Shown: in pieces, positions 15,468-23,073 of the stretch | Layout: every line of letters starts with the position of its first letter | How positions within the stretch are numbered: the stretch's first letter is position 1 | IMG/VR virus record: IMGVR_UViG_3300021964_000417 | Span: 1 to 27,183 of that record | DNA from: a virus | Reading direction: 5' to 3' (one strand) | DNA length: 27,183 bases | Program-made: the position numbers and the translations under genes | The notes under the pieces: model-generated | Seen by the model: only the letters and a program-made list of their open reading frames with translations | The model's database searches: none | Told to the model about the DNA's origin: nothing

Positions 15468-15490
15468 CAGAGTAGTTAAAGATAAAACAA

Positions 15491-15784
15491 ATGAGTTACA
15501 AAAATTTTAATCGTCACGAGTGTTACACTCCAGAAATGTTGTCTATGACCAGCGAAGTTGTTCGTGAACTTCAAGATCTGGCTATCAAAGACCAAACCAA
15601 GTCAATGTTTGACATGGCAATCAATCAAGTATGCGGTCTTTATGATGGCTATCTTTATGACAACTTAGTTTCAGATGCCGAAGAATTCGGCGCAAGCGAA
15701 TCCACATTGAATAAGCTTAAGGGGCTTAAAAAAGCCATTGAGATGTATATTCAATTGTATGGTGAATCAATGACCTTAGTATAA
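15491..15784 (+). CDS. Small hypothetical protein, 97 residues
   Basis: First gene after the terminator. It is predicted almost wholly helical, acidic, with one Cys near the N-terminus (HECYTPEM) and one in the middle (NQVCGLYDGY). No membrane segment or known motif was seen. The leader GATAAAACAAATG has no Shine-Dalgarno. It is followed 18 bases later by another small helical protein of similar length, so the two probably form a unit. The family is not recognised. Position before the nucleotide and DNA modification genes suggests an early-expressed accessory protein. Confidence 0.55.
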   Translation: MSYKNFNRHECYTPEMLSMTSEVVRELQDLAIKDQTKSMFDMAINQVCGLYDGYLYDNLVSDAEEFGASESTLNKLKGLKKAIEMYIQLYGESMTLV

Positions 15785-15802
15785 ACCTTTAAATAATAAT
15801 CA

Positions 15803-16108
15803 ATGAATATTTTTGAAAAAAAAGAGATTGTAAAGTCTTATGTACAGAAATACTTTCTCGAGAACGCTGAGTATTTTATCAGCAACAAAGATGTGGTTAA
15901 TTGGGAAATGGATCACATTGTAGAAACAGGAACACAGATCATGTGTAACAAATGGAACATTGGTAATATGGGCGGTGGCTTTGTTGACGCTGTAGTTGGC
16001 AATGATTTAAGTCGAGCTGTCTCAAATGCTGATGTGACTAATCAATACGCACTCCGATTCTACTGTGCTATGATGTACAACATGGGCATGCCATCTGAAT
16101 TGGTATAA
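15803..16108 (+). CDS. Small hypothetical protein, 101 residues
   Basis: A helical protein with a conserved-looking centre: GGGFVDAVVGNDLSRAVSNA followed by DVTNQYALRFYCAMMYNMG. This pattern resembles small phage proteins of unknown function that I have seen in other myoviruses, but I cannot name the family. Two Cys are present and there is no signal peptide. It is followed by a strong hairpin at 16126-16157, which may end the two-gene unit 15491-16108. Confidence 0.55.
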   Translation: MNIFEKKEIVKSYVQKYFLENAEYFISNKDVVNWEMDHIVETGTQIMCNKWNIGNMGGGFVDAVVGNDLSRAVSNADVTNQYALRFYCAMMYNMGMPSELV

Positions 16109-16125
16109 GCCAAAAAACTTAAAGT

Positions 16126-16157
16126 TCAGTAGGGCTCACTTGGTGTAGCCTTACTGA
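16126..16157 (+). terminator. Strong hairpin, terminator-like, without T tract
   Basis: TCAGTAGGGCT pairs with AGCCTTACTGA over 11 positions with one G-U wobble and a 10-base loop. It is followed by GCCTTATATATAATT instead of a run of T, so it may be an mRNA-end or processing structure. The TATATATAA at 16162-16170 just after it could serve as a promoter element for the next gene. Confidence 0.5.
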
Positions 16158-16215
16158 GCCTTATATATAATTAAACAAAATCAAGTTTGTGTGTATAACT
16201 ACTAAACGTTTTTAT

Positions 16216-16524
16216 ATGTCTAAAAAGAAATCCAACATCCTAGAGCAAGCTAACGACATCGTTAACAATCGCTCAGAAGAAAAGTCTCGTCAATATGGTC
16301 CTTTCGAAGAAGGCATGCGTCGAGCAGCAATGATTTTTAATGGTATGACTGGCAAAGATCTTAATGGATCTGATATGTACGCTGCACTTGTTGCACTTAA
16401 ACTAAGTCGCCACTCATATAACTATAAGCAAGACAATCTACTCGATGCCGTTGCTTATTTAGGTGCTCTCGATAATTACGTAGAGCTACATGGTTACAAA
16501 GATTCAGAAGATCCTTTAAGTTAA
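16216..16524 (+). CDS. DUF6378-like phage protein
   Basis: A 102-residue protein from ATG 16216. An upstream GTG at 16189 would add nine residues but the ATG after a T-rich leader is more likely. The pattern ILEQANDIVNNR, RQYGPFEEGMRRA, ALVALKLSRHSYN and NLLDAVAYLGALDNY matches the small helical family I know as DUF6378, found in many phages and often near nucleotide metabolism genes. Its all-helical design with Glu and Asp clusters is reminiscent of MazG-type nucleotide pyrophosphohydrolases, but this link is inference. It ends 4 bases before the SGNH-like gene and opens the putative modification cassette. Confidence 0.65.
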   Translation: MSKKKSNILEQANDIVNNRSEEKSRQYGPFEEGMRRAAMIFNGMTGKDLNGSDMYAALVALKLSRHSYNYKQDNLLDAVAYLGALDNYVELHGYKDSEDPLS

Positions 16525-16528
16525 ACGT

Positions 16529-17602
16529 ATGCAAGAATTAACATTTTTTACAGAACAGGAAACCGACAAGTCGATTAAAGTCGGTATTTGTGCCTTAGTT
16601 GGCAAAATCAGCCCAAAGATCTCTTCACACAAGGGTGCTTGGGCTCATATGCTGTGGAACCAATTAAAGAACGCAGGTTACACTAACGCGGAAGTTATTA
16701 CTTCAAATGACACCGATTGGAATGACTATGATGCTATTCTAATCGATCATGGTATGGAATTCAAAGGCACCTTTAATATTTTTGGAGGTTCTAACGATGA
16801 CCTTTATTATCAGCTAATGCGACTATTCTCAAACACTCGCATGTATTCACTGCATCATGATATGCCAGATATTGGTGATCTAATTAAGACTCGACTTAAA
16901 GCTGGTACAGATCTATTCAAAACACTCGAAGATCGCATCGAAGAGGCTACCGCAGTTTGTCAGCAAATTCCCCGTACAGATCATATTGAAAAGACTGATA
17001 AGCTCTGTTTTGGTGATAGTCACTCGTTTGGTATGTATCAAGCTGGTTATATGTGTCAGCGTCATGATGGTTTGACCATGCACGGTACACTAAAACGTGG
17101 CATTGAGACTTATGTATATCCATGGATTAAAAGCTTAACCATTTACTTGGGTAATATCGATGTACGCCATCACCTGATGAGACAGGATGACCCAGAGGGT
17201 GCAGTTGATACTCTAATGGAAAAATACGAAGCTCAACTTAAAGCATTACAATCTGATCATGGTGTTGAAACTATTGAGATTGTACAGGTTTTACCGATTG
17301 AAAACGAGTCAAGAGTCTTGCCAAAAACAGGTTATTATAAAGGTACACCGTTTATGGGTTCATGGGCTGAAAGAACGGCTCTTGTTAAAAGAATCAATAC
17401 TGCTATTGTTGAAATGGCAAATAGAAATGGTTGGCAAGTCTACAAGCACCCTGAAATTTACTTTAATGACAAGGGTGAATTGACATTTGATGTGATGGAA
17501 AAACCCAAGTCAGTTCATATTTCACGTGAGTTTTATCGCTGGGACATGGAAGCTAATCAACCAAATAAAAGTTTAATTAAACAAACAATGTCTTTATTTT
17601 AA
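16529..17602 (+). CDS. SGNH/GDSL-like hydrolase or acyltransferase with N-terminal extra domain
   Basis: A 357-residue protein with two parts. Residues 15-125 are alpha/beta (KVGICALVGKISPK, YDAILIDHG), possibly Rossmann-like. Residues 158-335 carry SGNH signatures: G162-D-S164-H (nucleophile Ser), G208-N-I-D211 (the GxND-type block, N209) and S-V-H330 near the end as the catalytic His. No signal peptide, so it acts inside the cell. SGNH enzymes hydrolyse or transfer ester-linked groups. Next to possible DNA base-modifying enzymes it might add or trim an acyl group on a modified base or precursor, which is inference from context. It is followed one base later by a 45-residue ORF. Confidence 0.55.
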   Translation: MQELTFFTEQETDKSIKVGICALVGKISPKISSHKGAWAHMLWNQLKNAGYTNAEVITSNDTDWNDYDAILIDHGMEFKGTFNIFGGSNDDLYYQLMRLFSNTRMYSLHHDMPDIGDLIKTRLKAGTDLFKTLEDRIEEATAVCQQIPRTDHIEKTDKLCFGDSHSFGMYQAGYMCQRHDGLTMHGTLKRGIETYVYPWIKSLTIYLGNIDVRHHLMRQDDPEGAVDTLMEKYEAQLKALQSDHGVETIEIVQVLPIENESRVLPKTGYYKGTPFMGSWAERTALVKRINTAIVEMANRNGWQVYKHPEIYFNDKGELTFDVMEKPKSVHISREFYRWDMEANQPNKSLIKQTMSLF

Positions 17603-17603
17603 T

Positions 17604-17741
17604 ATGAACTACAAAATAGAACTTACGTATTCAGCAACTGGTGTGGTTGAAACGATTGAAATTAACACTGATCGATTGGAATGGACAATGGATCAATATC
17701 AAAGAAACAGACCTGCTTTTAGCTGGAAAGTCATAGACTAA
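17604..17741 (+). CDS. Very small conserved-looking protein, 45 residues
   Basis: ATG at 17604 lies one base after the previous stop and TAA 17739-17741 is one base before the next ATG, giving perfect packing. The product begins MNYKIELTYSATG and ends RLEWTMDQYQRNRPAFSWKVID. The EWTMxQYQRNR pattern recurs, by memory, in small proteins of other T4-like phages. It has a beta-strand start and a helical end, and no Cys. Function unknown. The spacing makes it very likely to be a true gene in the operon. Confidence 0.65.
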   Translation: MNYKIELTYSATGVVETIEINTDRLEWTMDQYQRNRPAFSWKVID

Positions 17742-17742
17742 T

Positions 17743-18957
17743 ATGAAAATTAAAACAACAAAATATTACGACGAGTTCTTGCGATACTTTGACTTAGCGT
17801 TAAAGCAGCAGGAACTTAGTAATTTAGGGCTAGTGCCTCATGTAGAGAGTGGTATGAATGATCCATTAATGGAGCACATTGAGCTCTATGATGTTGTTGA
17901 AAGAAAGTTTGCAGGATTTAGTCAAATCATTAACGACTGTTTTTATGGTTGGACACCAGATCATCCATATTGGCAACACATGCAAGCTGGTAAGATTTAT
18001 CCACAACGAGAAGAGGTGGCTAAAAACTGGACTGGTAAAAGAGATAAATTTGGTCTAGAAGAGTGGCTCTATGTTTTTATTTTACATAGAGTTTGTGGAT
18101 CTGCAATTAATTATGCAACCAAGCCTTCGGGTTACCACAATACTATTCTATTCAATTTACACGAGTGTGAAACGATTGAAGAAATGTGTGAAGTGATCAA
18201 ATATCACCCAACACCATTTTACACTTCAGTTGGCTACCAATTTCCTGCCTTTCCAAAACCACCAGCACCAAAAGTTAATGAAGATGTATTCGTTGGTATG
18301 GCAGACTTCACAGAGCCAGAATACGTTTACAAACGAGGCGGAGACTATTTCTTATGTGAATTTGCACCAAGATTGGCTCGAGATATGGCCAACTTCTTAC
18401 GTCAAAGTGATAAAAAAGACTTACGTGAACTTGGTGAATGGATGTTTCAGTGGAATGCTGATAATGGCTTAAGAGCTTATAGATTCCAATATGCCGCAGT
18501 TATTGCTGATGTATGTGATTGGTTCCCTGAATTTATGAACCGTGAATCTATGTTCTACTATGGCACGAACGCAGTAGAATGTATTGGTTATCTTGCAGAT
18601 CCAATTGAAGGTGGTGGTAAAAAGTCAGAGGCTTTCTTAGATGCAGTAATGACTAAGATTTATGAGGACACAGGTTCATTACCATATAATGCAGAAGATG
18701 TTGCATGTGACTTTATTAGATGGATCGAAAACTACTTAAGACCAGGTGCAGACTATGCTCATATCGATATGGACACTTTGTGGAATTCATCTTCGATCAC
18801 AGATCACCCATTTGGCCGTCAAAAAGCAATGCTAGATCTTGGGCTAGTCAAAACATTTAATGGTATGACTAATCACCCGTCTGACGATAAGATTATTGCT
18901 GAAGCAGGTTTGACAGTTGATGAGTACCAAAAAAGAGTTAAAGAATTATACGCATGA
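17743..18957 (+). CDS. Helical protein resembling thymine-hypermodification enzymes (copy 1)
   Basis: A 404-residue, mostly helical protein. A stretch near residues 240-285 reads GLRAYRFQYAAVIADV, then a gap, then FYYGTNAVECIGYL. It recalls the GxxAYQxxxDL and GPGAxxGL blocks of the alpha-glutamyl/putrescinyl-thymine pyrophosphorylase (aGPT-Pplase) and amino acid:DNA transferase class, which has a DNA-glycosylase-type helical fold and swaps a pyrophosphoryl group on hydroxymethyluracil in phage DNA for an amine or amino acid. The next gene has the same block, so they look like paralogues. The neighbours (PLP enzyme, dUTPase-like, SGNH) fit such a pathway. The assignment is tentative. It shares a 4-base ATGA overlap with the next gene. 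Confidence 0.45.
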   Translation: MKIKTTKYYDEFLRYFDLALKQQELSNLGLVPHVESGMNDPLMEHIELYDVVERKFAGFSQIINDCFYGWTPDHPYWQHMQAGKIYPQREEVAKNWTGKRDKFGLEEWLYVFILHRVCGSAINYATKPSGYHNTILFNLHECETIEEMCEVIKYHPTPFYTSVGYQFPAFPKPPAPKVNEDVFVGMADFTEPEYVYKRGGDYFLCEFAPRLARDMANFLRQSDKKDLRELGEWMFQWNADNGLRAYRFQYAAVIADVCDWFPEFMNRESMFYYGTNAVECIGYLADPIEGGGKKSEAFLDAVMTKIYEDTGSLPYNAEDVACDFIRWIENYLRPGADYAHIDMDTLWNSSSITDHPFGRQKAMLDLGLVKTFNGMTNHPSDDKIIAEAGLTVDEYQKRVKELYA

Positions 18958-20093
18958 AAGAATACGAAATCCAAGACGAAGAGTTAATCTTACCAGATAG
19001 ATGTGAAACTCCAGTCTATAAAAAGATGGAACCAGTATCACTCTTTGATGAAGAAGGTGAAGATCAATTTCCAACTAACAACATTAAGTATCCATACACG
19101 GTTGAGGTGCCACTTAAGAATGGCAAACCTAAAGAGTCGTGGATGAAAGAGTGGACTGAAGAAGAGCGTATTGAAAAATTCTTTGAGTTTTGTCAAGGGT
19201 TTGATCTTCGTGAAGATGAGTTGTTGAGAACAGATTATCAAATCTTCTCGCACCGTTTACATTGGCACGAGCATTCTTATTGTGATTTTATGAAGAAGAT
19301 CACTGATAACAAAGAGAGATTATGGTACACTCTTGTCTTCTCATTTACAAACGAGCATTGGAAAACTTTGACTACGTTGGTTAATGAAGGCGAAGCTGCA
19401 CTTGAAGAGAGATTTAAAGCTCATCGCCATGCGCGCAATGATTTATTTCAAATCTATTATCCTAAAGGCACTAGTGTAAAAGATTGGTTACTATGGGGAC
19501 CAAAGAAGGCGGCTGAAGACATGTATCACGTACTTGAAAACTTAGAGCGCCCATATACAATGATGGAGTTTGCTAAGATTATGGAAAAGTACTTTAAGGA
19601 GAAGCAAGGCTTTAGAAGTCCATTGTATCCATGTAAGAACACTGCTCGTTATTTGGCAATGACATGGCCAGATCTAGTAGATCCAGAGTCAGTGCTCTTC
19701 GGTGGCACAGGCCATTTCGATGGGCTGCATCAAATCTTTGGAGGACAGTACCTTAACGGTAAAGTTAAGTATTCGATAGGTGAAGACGGTGAGTTTATAT
19801 GTGACAACAAACATGCTGAAGAATGGATCAGACAAATGACAGTGCTTGCTGAGCATCCATCTAATCCAATCAAAGAGCAAATGTGGCTGAACTTAGAAGA
19901 TAAGACATGCTTCTTTTACAAGCACATTGCAATTAGCCATGGTATTAAGTCACCGACTAAGAGGATTCCATATGGTTGGATTTTTGATCCAGAATTTGAT
20001 TTGGCCAAACATCCAAACGAATCGGTACATGTGAATGCAAAAACAACACAACATCTGTGGGGCAAAGACTATCCACATGAAATTATAAAATAA
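18954..20093 (+). CDS. Helical protein resembling thymine-hypermodification enzymes (copy 2)
   Basis: A 379-residue protein translated through an ATGA overlap with copy 1. Residues about 218-262 (GFRSPLYPCKNTARYLAMTW, PDLVDPESVLFGGTGHFDGL) align with the corresponding block of copy 1 in spacing, the aromatic start, the WP/WF-x-L/F turn and the Gly pair, with GGTGHFDGL closer to the GPGAxxGL pattern of aGPT-Pplase-type enzymes. The acidic N-terminal 60 residues are unlike copy 1. The last third contains HIAISHGIKSPTKR and an aromatic-rich tail. The two could be a heterodimer or act on successive substrates. No P-loop hydroxymethyluracil kinase is in the window. Family call is tentative. Confidence 0.42.
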   Translation: MKEYEIQDEELILPDRCETPVYKKMEPVSLFDEEGEDQFPTNNIKYPYTVEVPLKNGKPKESWMKEWTEEERIEKFFEFCQGFDLREDELLRTDYQIFSHRLHWHEHSYCDFMKKITDNKERLWYTLVFSFTNEHWKTLTTLVNEGEAALEERFKAHRHARNDLFQIYYPKGTSVKDWLLWGPKKAAEDMYHVLENLERPYTMMEFAKIMEKYFKEKQGFRSPLYPCKNTARYLAMTWPDLVDPESVLFGGTGHFDGLHQIFGGQYLNGKVKYSIGEDGEFICDNKHAEEWIRQMTVLAEHPSNPIKEQMWLNLEDKTCFFYKHIAISHGIKSPTKRIPYGWIFDPEFDLAKHPNESVHVNAKTTQHLWGKDYPHEIIK

Positions 20094-20094
20094 T

Positions 20095-21012
20095 ATGGCA
20101 CATAATAAACACACTACCAGTTTAGCAAATCAAGATCTAAACCTAATGATGCCAAATCGTCAAGCTTGGTTAGACTTAGCTGGAGATTGGCAAGATCCAT
20201 TCGGAGATCCTGAAATTATAGAACATGATGGGTTTAAAGTTGTAAGAGAAGATCTCATGGGTTTTGGTTCTAAATGTCGCTTTGGTGACATCTTGGTCCA
20301 AAAGGCTCCATCAGACACTTTAGTTTATGTCCAACCTCGATATGGTTTTGCAGGCATTTCATTGGCATATTTGGCTAAAAAATATAACAAGAAGTTGGTG
20401 CTTTTTAGTCCAAGTCAAAAAGAGATTTCAGATCATCAAGCTATTTGTATTGAGCGTGGAGCAGATATGAAATTTAGACGTATCGCAGCAATGCCAAACT
20501 TAAATAAAATTGCAGCAGATTGGGCAGCAGATAACAATGCTTTCTTTATTCCATTGGGACTAAGACATGAATTGGTAACGGCTGCAGCGGTTAAAGTTGC
20601 ATATGATCTTGCAGAGAAACATGGCTATCCAGAAGAGGTTTGGTCAGCAATGTCAACAGGAGTACTTTCACGTTCACTTCAAATTGCATGGCCAGATGCG
20701 GCATTTAATGGTGTTGCAGTGGCTCGTAATATTAAAGCTGGTGAAAGAGGTAGAGCTACTATGTGGTCTCATCCAAAACCATTTAACCAAGATGTTGATA
20801 AAGATTTTATTCCCCCGTTCCCATCAGCACTTAACTACGATGCAAAAGCTTGGGAATTTATGAAACGTCACGGTAATCCTGGAGCTTGGTTCTGGAATGT
20901 TGGCGGTGATCCAAAACCAGAAGATATGATGCTCAAAGAGAAAGTTGACTCAGAACGAGCTTGGGGAGAAATTAGAGACGTGGACGTGAAACAACTCATT
21001 ACAAATTCATAA
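20095..21012 (+). CDS. Fold-type II PLP-dependent enzyme
   Basis: A 305-residue protein. FGSK60CR matches the PLP-binding lysine region (GxNKxR) of the tryptophan synthase beta/ACC deaminase/threonine synthase class. QPRYGFAGISLAYLAKKYNKKLVLF fits the cofactor phosphate-binding and cap helix region, and FIPLGLRHELVTAAAVKVAY with MSTGVLSRSLQIAW fits the later Gly/Ser-rich PLP-phosphate segment. Such enzymes catalyse beta or gamma elimination, replacement or deamination of amino acids. In phage base-modification cassettes PLP enzymes act on an amino acid attached to thymine, so here it may supply or remodel the side group. That role is inferred. The ATG follows the previous stop after one base. 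Confidence 0.65.
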   Translation: MAHNKHTTSLANQDLNLMMPNRQAWLDLAGDWQDPFGDPEIIEHDGFKVVREDLMGFGSKCRFGDILVQKAPSDTLVYVQPRYGFAGISLAYLAKKYNKKLVLFSPSQKEISDHQAICIERGADMKFRRIAAMPNLNKIAADWAADNNAFFIPLGLRHELVTAAAVKVAYDLAEKHGYPEEVWSAMSTGVLSRSLQIAWPDAAFNGVAVARNIKAGERGRATMWSHPKPFNQDVDKDFIPPFPSALNYDAKAWEFMKRHGNPGAWFWNVGGDPKPEDMMLKEKVDSERAWGEIRDVDVKQLITNS

Positions 21013-21032
21013 GATAATTATAAAGAATTAAT

Positions 21033-21497
21033 ATGGCAAACATAGATAACACATGCGCAGATCTTGATGTGAAGGACTATCACAGTGAAGCACAAGACAC
21101 CTTTGGCTTGATTTTCAACAAGCAAAAAGAATTACAAGAGCGTTTAGGCTTTAACTTTGATGGTTGGACTATTAAAGAGATTGCTGATTTTTGGATGGTT
21201 AACAAGCATGCAATGAGCGATGAGCTTAATGAAATGTTCGATGCACTTGGTGGTATTGAAGATGGCATTGGCAACGCAGCTTGGAAATACTGGAAACAAG
21301 ATAACGCTAAAGCAGCGAATATGACGATTGCTGATCTATCTGAATCAGATCGTTTAGAGCTTTTTTACGAGTGGATTGATGGTCTTCATTTTTATATGAA
21401 CTTTGCCATCGCGATTGGTATGACTAGTAAAGACGTGGTTAATTTGTATATGGCAAAGAATGCCGAGAATCACGATCGCCAAGAAAGAGGTTACTAA
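21033..21497 (+). CDS. Dimeric all-helical dUTPase/dNTP pyrophosphohydrolase-like protein
   Basis: A 154-residue protein. E113-W-I-D116-G-L-H119-F and the ending NLYMAKNAENHDRQERGY match the C-terminal half of the dimeric dUTPase/MazG-like family (ExxDxxHF, then YxxKNxxNxxRQxxGY). The N-terminal helices contain DELNEMFDAL, a candidate for the metal-binding ExxE pair. The family hydrolyses dUTP, dCTP or related dNTPs to the monophosphate and pyrophosphate. In a phage that replaces thymine or builds on hydroxymethyluracil it would shape the dNTP pool. In a standard phage it would keep uracil out of DNA. The family call is firm, the substrate open. Confidence 0.75.
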   Translation: MANIDNTCADLDVKDYHSEAQDTFGLIFNKQKELQERLGFNFDGWTIKEIADFWMVNKHAMSDELNEMFDALGGIEDGIGNAAWKYWKQDNAKAANMTIADLSESDRLELFYEWIDGLHFYMNFAIAIGMTSKDVVNLYMAKNAENHDRQERGY

Positions 21498-21519
21498 TCA
21501 TATAAACGCTACGTAAATA

Positions 21520-22923
21520 ATGCTATTAGACATTGAACAAACAGATAAGGAATTAATCGTCAGCTACTATGACACCGAAGGCAAAGTAGCGTTTAAAAGG
21601 TACCCAGTAAATAAGTTTGAAAATTGGGTAGTTGCTGAAGAAACAGATAGATGGAAGGATCAAAGATTTACAAATTGGGATGGTCGTCCTATTAAGCGAT
21701 CTATTTCAAGAAGTTTTAATAAGTTTAGTCTTCTCTATTTCATGGACTCGTTGCCACAAAAAGATCAAGATGAGATCTTTGAGTTCAATATGCCTCGCAC
21801 ATACTTTGTTGATATTGAGACAGAGATCGTCGATGGCTTCCCAAAACCAGAAGAAGCTAAGTCACGCATTCTCTCGTTCTCTATTATTACACCTGAACGA
21901 AAGGCAATCGTATTAGGTCTTGAGGACATGAGCAGCGAACAGATCAAAAAGATTGAAGATGATACAAATAATCACTTCAAAGACTATGATCAAGATTGGG
22001 AATTTAGTTATTATAAATTTAAGGACGAGTATAACATGTTGTATACGTTCTTACATAAGTTTTTACCTAAGTTCCCAATGATGACGGGTTGGAATTTCAT
22101 CAACTATGACTGGCAGTATATTGTTAATCGATGTAAAAGATTGCAAATTGATTTGACAGATGTTGCTATCACAGGATCACTTGATAAAAACGACTCTAGA
22201 CCATTACACATGGGTATTCTTGACTATATGCAATTGTATGATAAGTATGATCGTTCGGTTGCAGTTAAAGAGTCAAATACTCTTGATTTTGTATCAAGTG
22301 CTGTACTTGATGTAGCCAAGATTAAATACACTGGTGGTCTACAAGAATTATACGAGAACAATTTTCAAAAATATATTTATTACAACGTTGTCGATTCATG
22401 CTTAGTTTATTACATTGATCAAAAGCTTAGATCAATGGAAGTACTATTAACTCTAGCAACTATTACTAGAATGCCTCTATACAAAGCCGCATCTCCTGTG
22501 GCAGTTACTGAAGCTCTAATTGCTAGAAAGTTAATTGAACAAAACAAGAAGATTGGCACCGAATGGAATAAAGAAGATGCAAAAAAGGATGGCAAATATG
22601 AAGGTGCATTTGTAAAGCAACCGATCGTAGGTTACTATTCAGGTGTTTCAGCATTTGACTTTGCATCACTATATCCATCTATAATGCGTCAATTTAATAT
22701 TTCGCCAGATGCATTTATTGAAATTGTTCCCGAATCCAAAATCGCTGAGCGTCGTAAAGACGAAAATGTAATTGTTTGTGAAAATGGTGTTGTTTACCAA
22801 AAAGAAGATTCTATTCTTAAGAAAATTCTGAGTGATTTGTACTCACAACGTAAACAGTATAAACGAACATCATATGAATATTACGAAAAAGCACATGAAA
22901 TTGAAAAAAAATTAGGCCGCTGA
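21520..22923 (+). CDS. 43: Family B DNA polymerase (gp43-like), N-terminal part: exonuclease, palm motif A, half of fingers
   Basis: A 467-residue protein ending at TGA 22921-22923. Exonuclease motifs: Exo I D98-I-E100, Exo II GWNFINYDWQYIVNR, Exo III YNVVD292. Polymerase motif A is D380-F-A-S-L-Y-P-S followed by IMRQFNISPDAF, as in T4 gp43. The chain stops after a basic helix (LYSQRKQYKRTS) corresponding to the first fingers helix, before motif B. The missing motif B, motif C and thumb begin in a separate gene at 26830, so the polymerase is split in the fingers. No intein or intron signature is visible at the end. A palindrome overlaps the stop codon and terminator-like hairpins follow. It is expected to work as a complex of the two chains. 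Confidence 0.92.
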   Translation: MLLDIEQTDKELIVSYYDTEGKVAFKRYPVNKFENWVVAEETDRWKDQRFTNWDGRPIKRSISRSFNKFSLLYFMDSLPQKDQDEIFEFNMPRTYFVDIETEIVDGFPKPEEAKSRILSFSIITPERKAIVLGLEDMSSEQIKKIEDDTNNHFKDYDQDWEFSYYKFKDEYNMLYTFLHKFLPKFPMMTGWNFINYDWQYIVNRCKRLQIDLTDVAITGSLDKNDSRPLHMGILDYMQLYDKYDRSVAVKESNTLDFVSSAVLDVAKIKYTGGLQELYENNFQKYIYYNVVDSCLVYYIDQKLRSMEVLLTLATITRMPLYKAASPVAVTEALIARKLIEQNKKIGTEWNKEDAKKDGKYEGAFVKQPIVGYYSGVSAFDFASLYPSIMRQFNISPDAFIEIVPESKIAERRKDENVIVCENGVVYQKEDSILKKILSDLYSQRKQYKRTSYEYYEKAHEIEKKLGR

Positions 22924-22936
22924 TTTTGTAAAATCA
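22921..22936 (+). other. Palindrome overlapping the polymerase stop codon
   Basis: TGATTTT, GT, AAAATCA: a perfect 7-base inverted repeat starting at the TGA stop. The two-base loop is too tight for a stable RNA hairpin, so a protein operator or chance are the options. It directly abuts the larger hairpin at 22936. Confidence 0.3.
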
Positions 22937-22983
22937 TAATAGTAGCGTGATATATAACCTTAAGCAGCGCTGCTATTATTTTT
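22936..22983 (+). terminator. Hairpin after polymerase N-part, terminator-like
   Basis: ATAATAGTAGCG pairs with CGCTGCTATTAT over 12 positions (one wobble). The loop is 20 bases and contains GATATATAA. TTTT follows the stem. It may stop transcription of the cassette ending with the polymerase N-part. Confidence 0.55.
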
Positions 22984-23002
22984 ACTTAATTGGATTAAAA
23001 CG

Positions 23003-23027
23003 GGTCTACCTAAAATAGACCTTTTTT
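23003..23027 (+). terminator. Rho-independent terminator before nrdB
   Basis: GGTCTA, loop CCTAAAA, TAGACC, then six T. With the previous hairpin it forms a tandem stop between the polymerase N-part and nrdB. The bases up to 23073 hold no gene and no clear promoter match. Confidence 0.7.
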
Positions 23028-23073
23028 GGTCTTAACACCGGTCTGTAAACACTTAAAAAAATAATAGTAAAAT

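Noticed and set aside
22920-22950. Stop read-through or an intein/intron joining the polymerase halves
   Set aside because: The frame after the TGA closes after a few codons, no intein motifs are present, and the C-terminal part has its own Met only 2 bases after the clamp gene.
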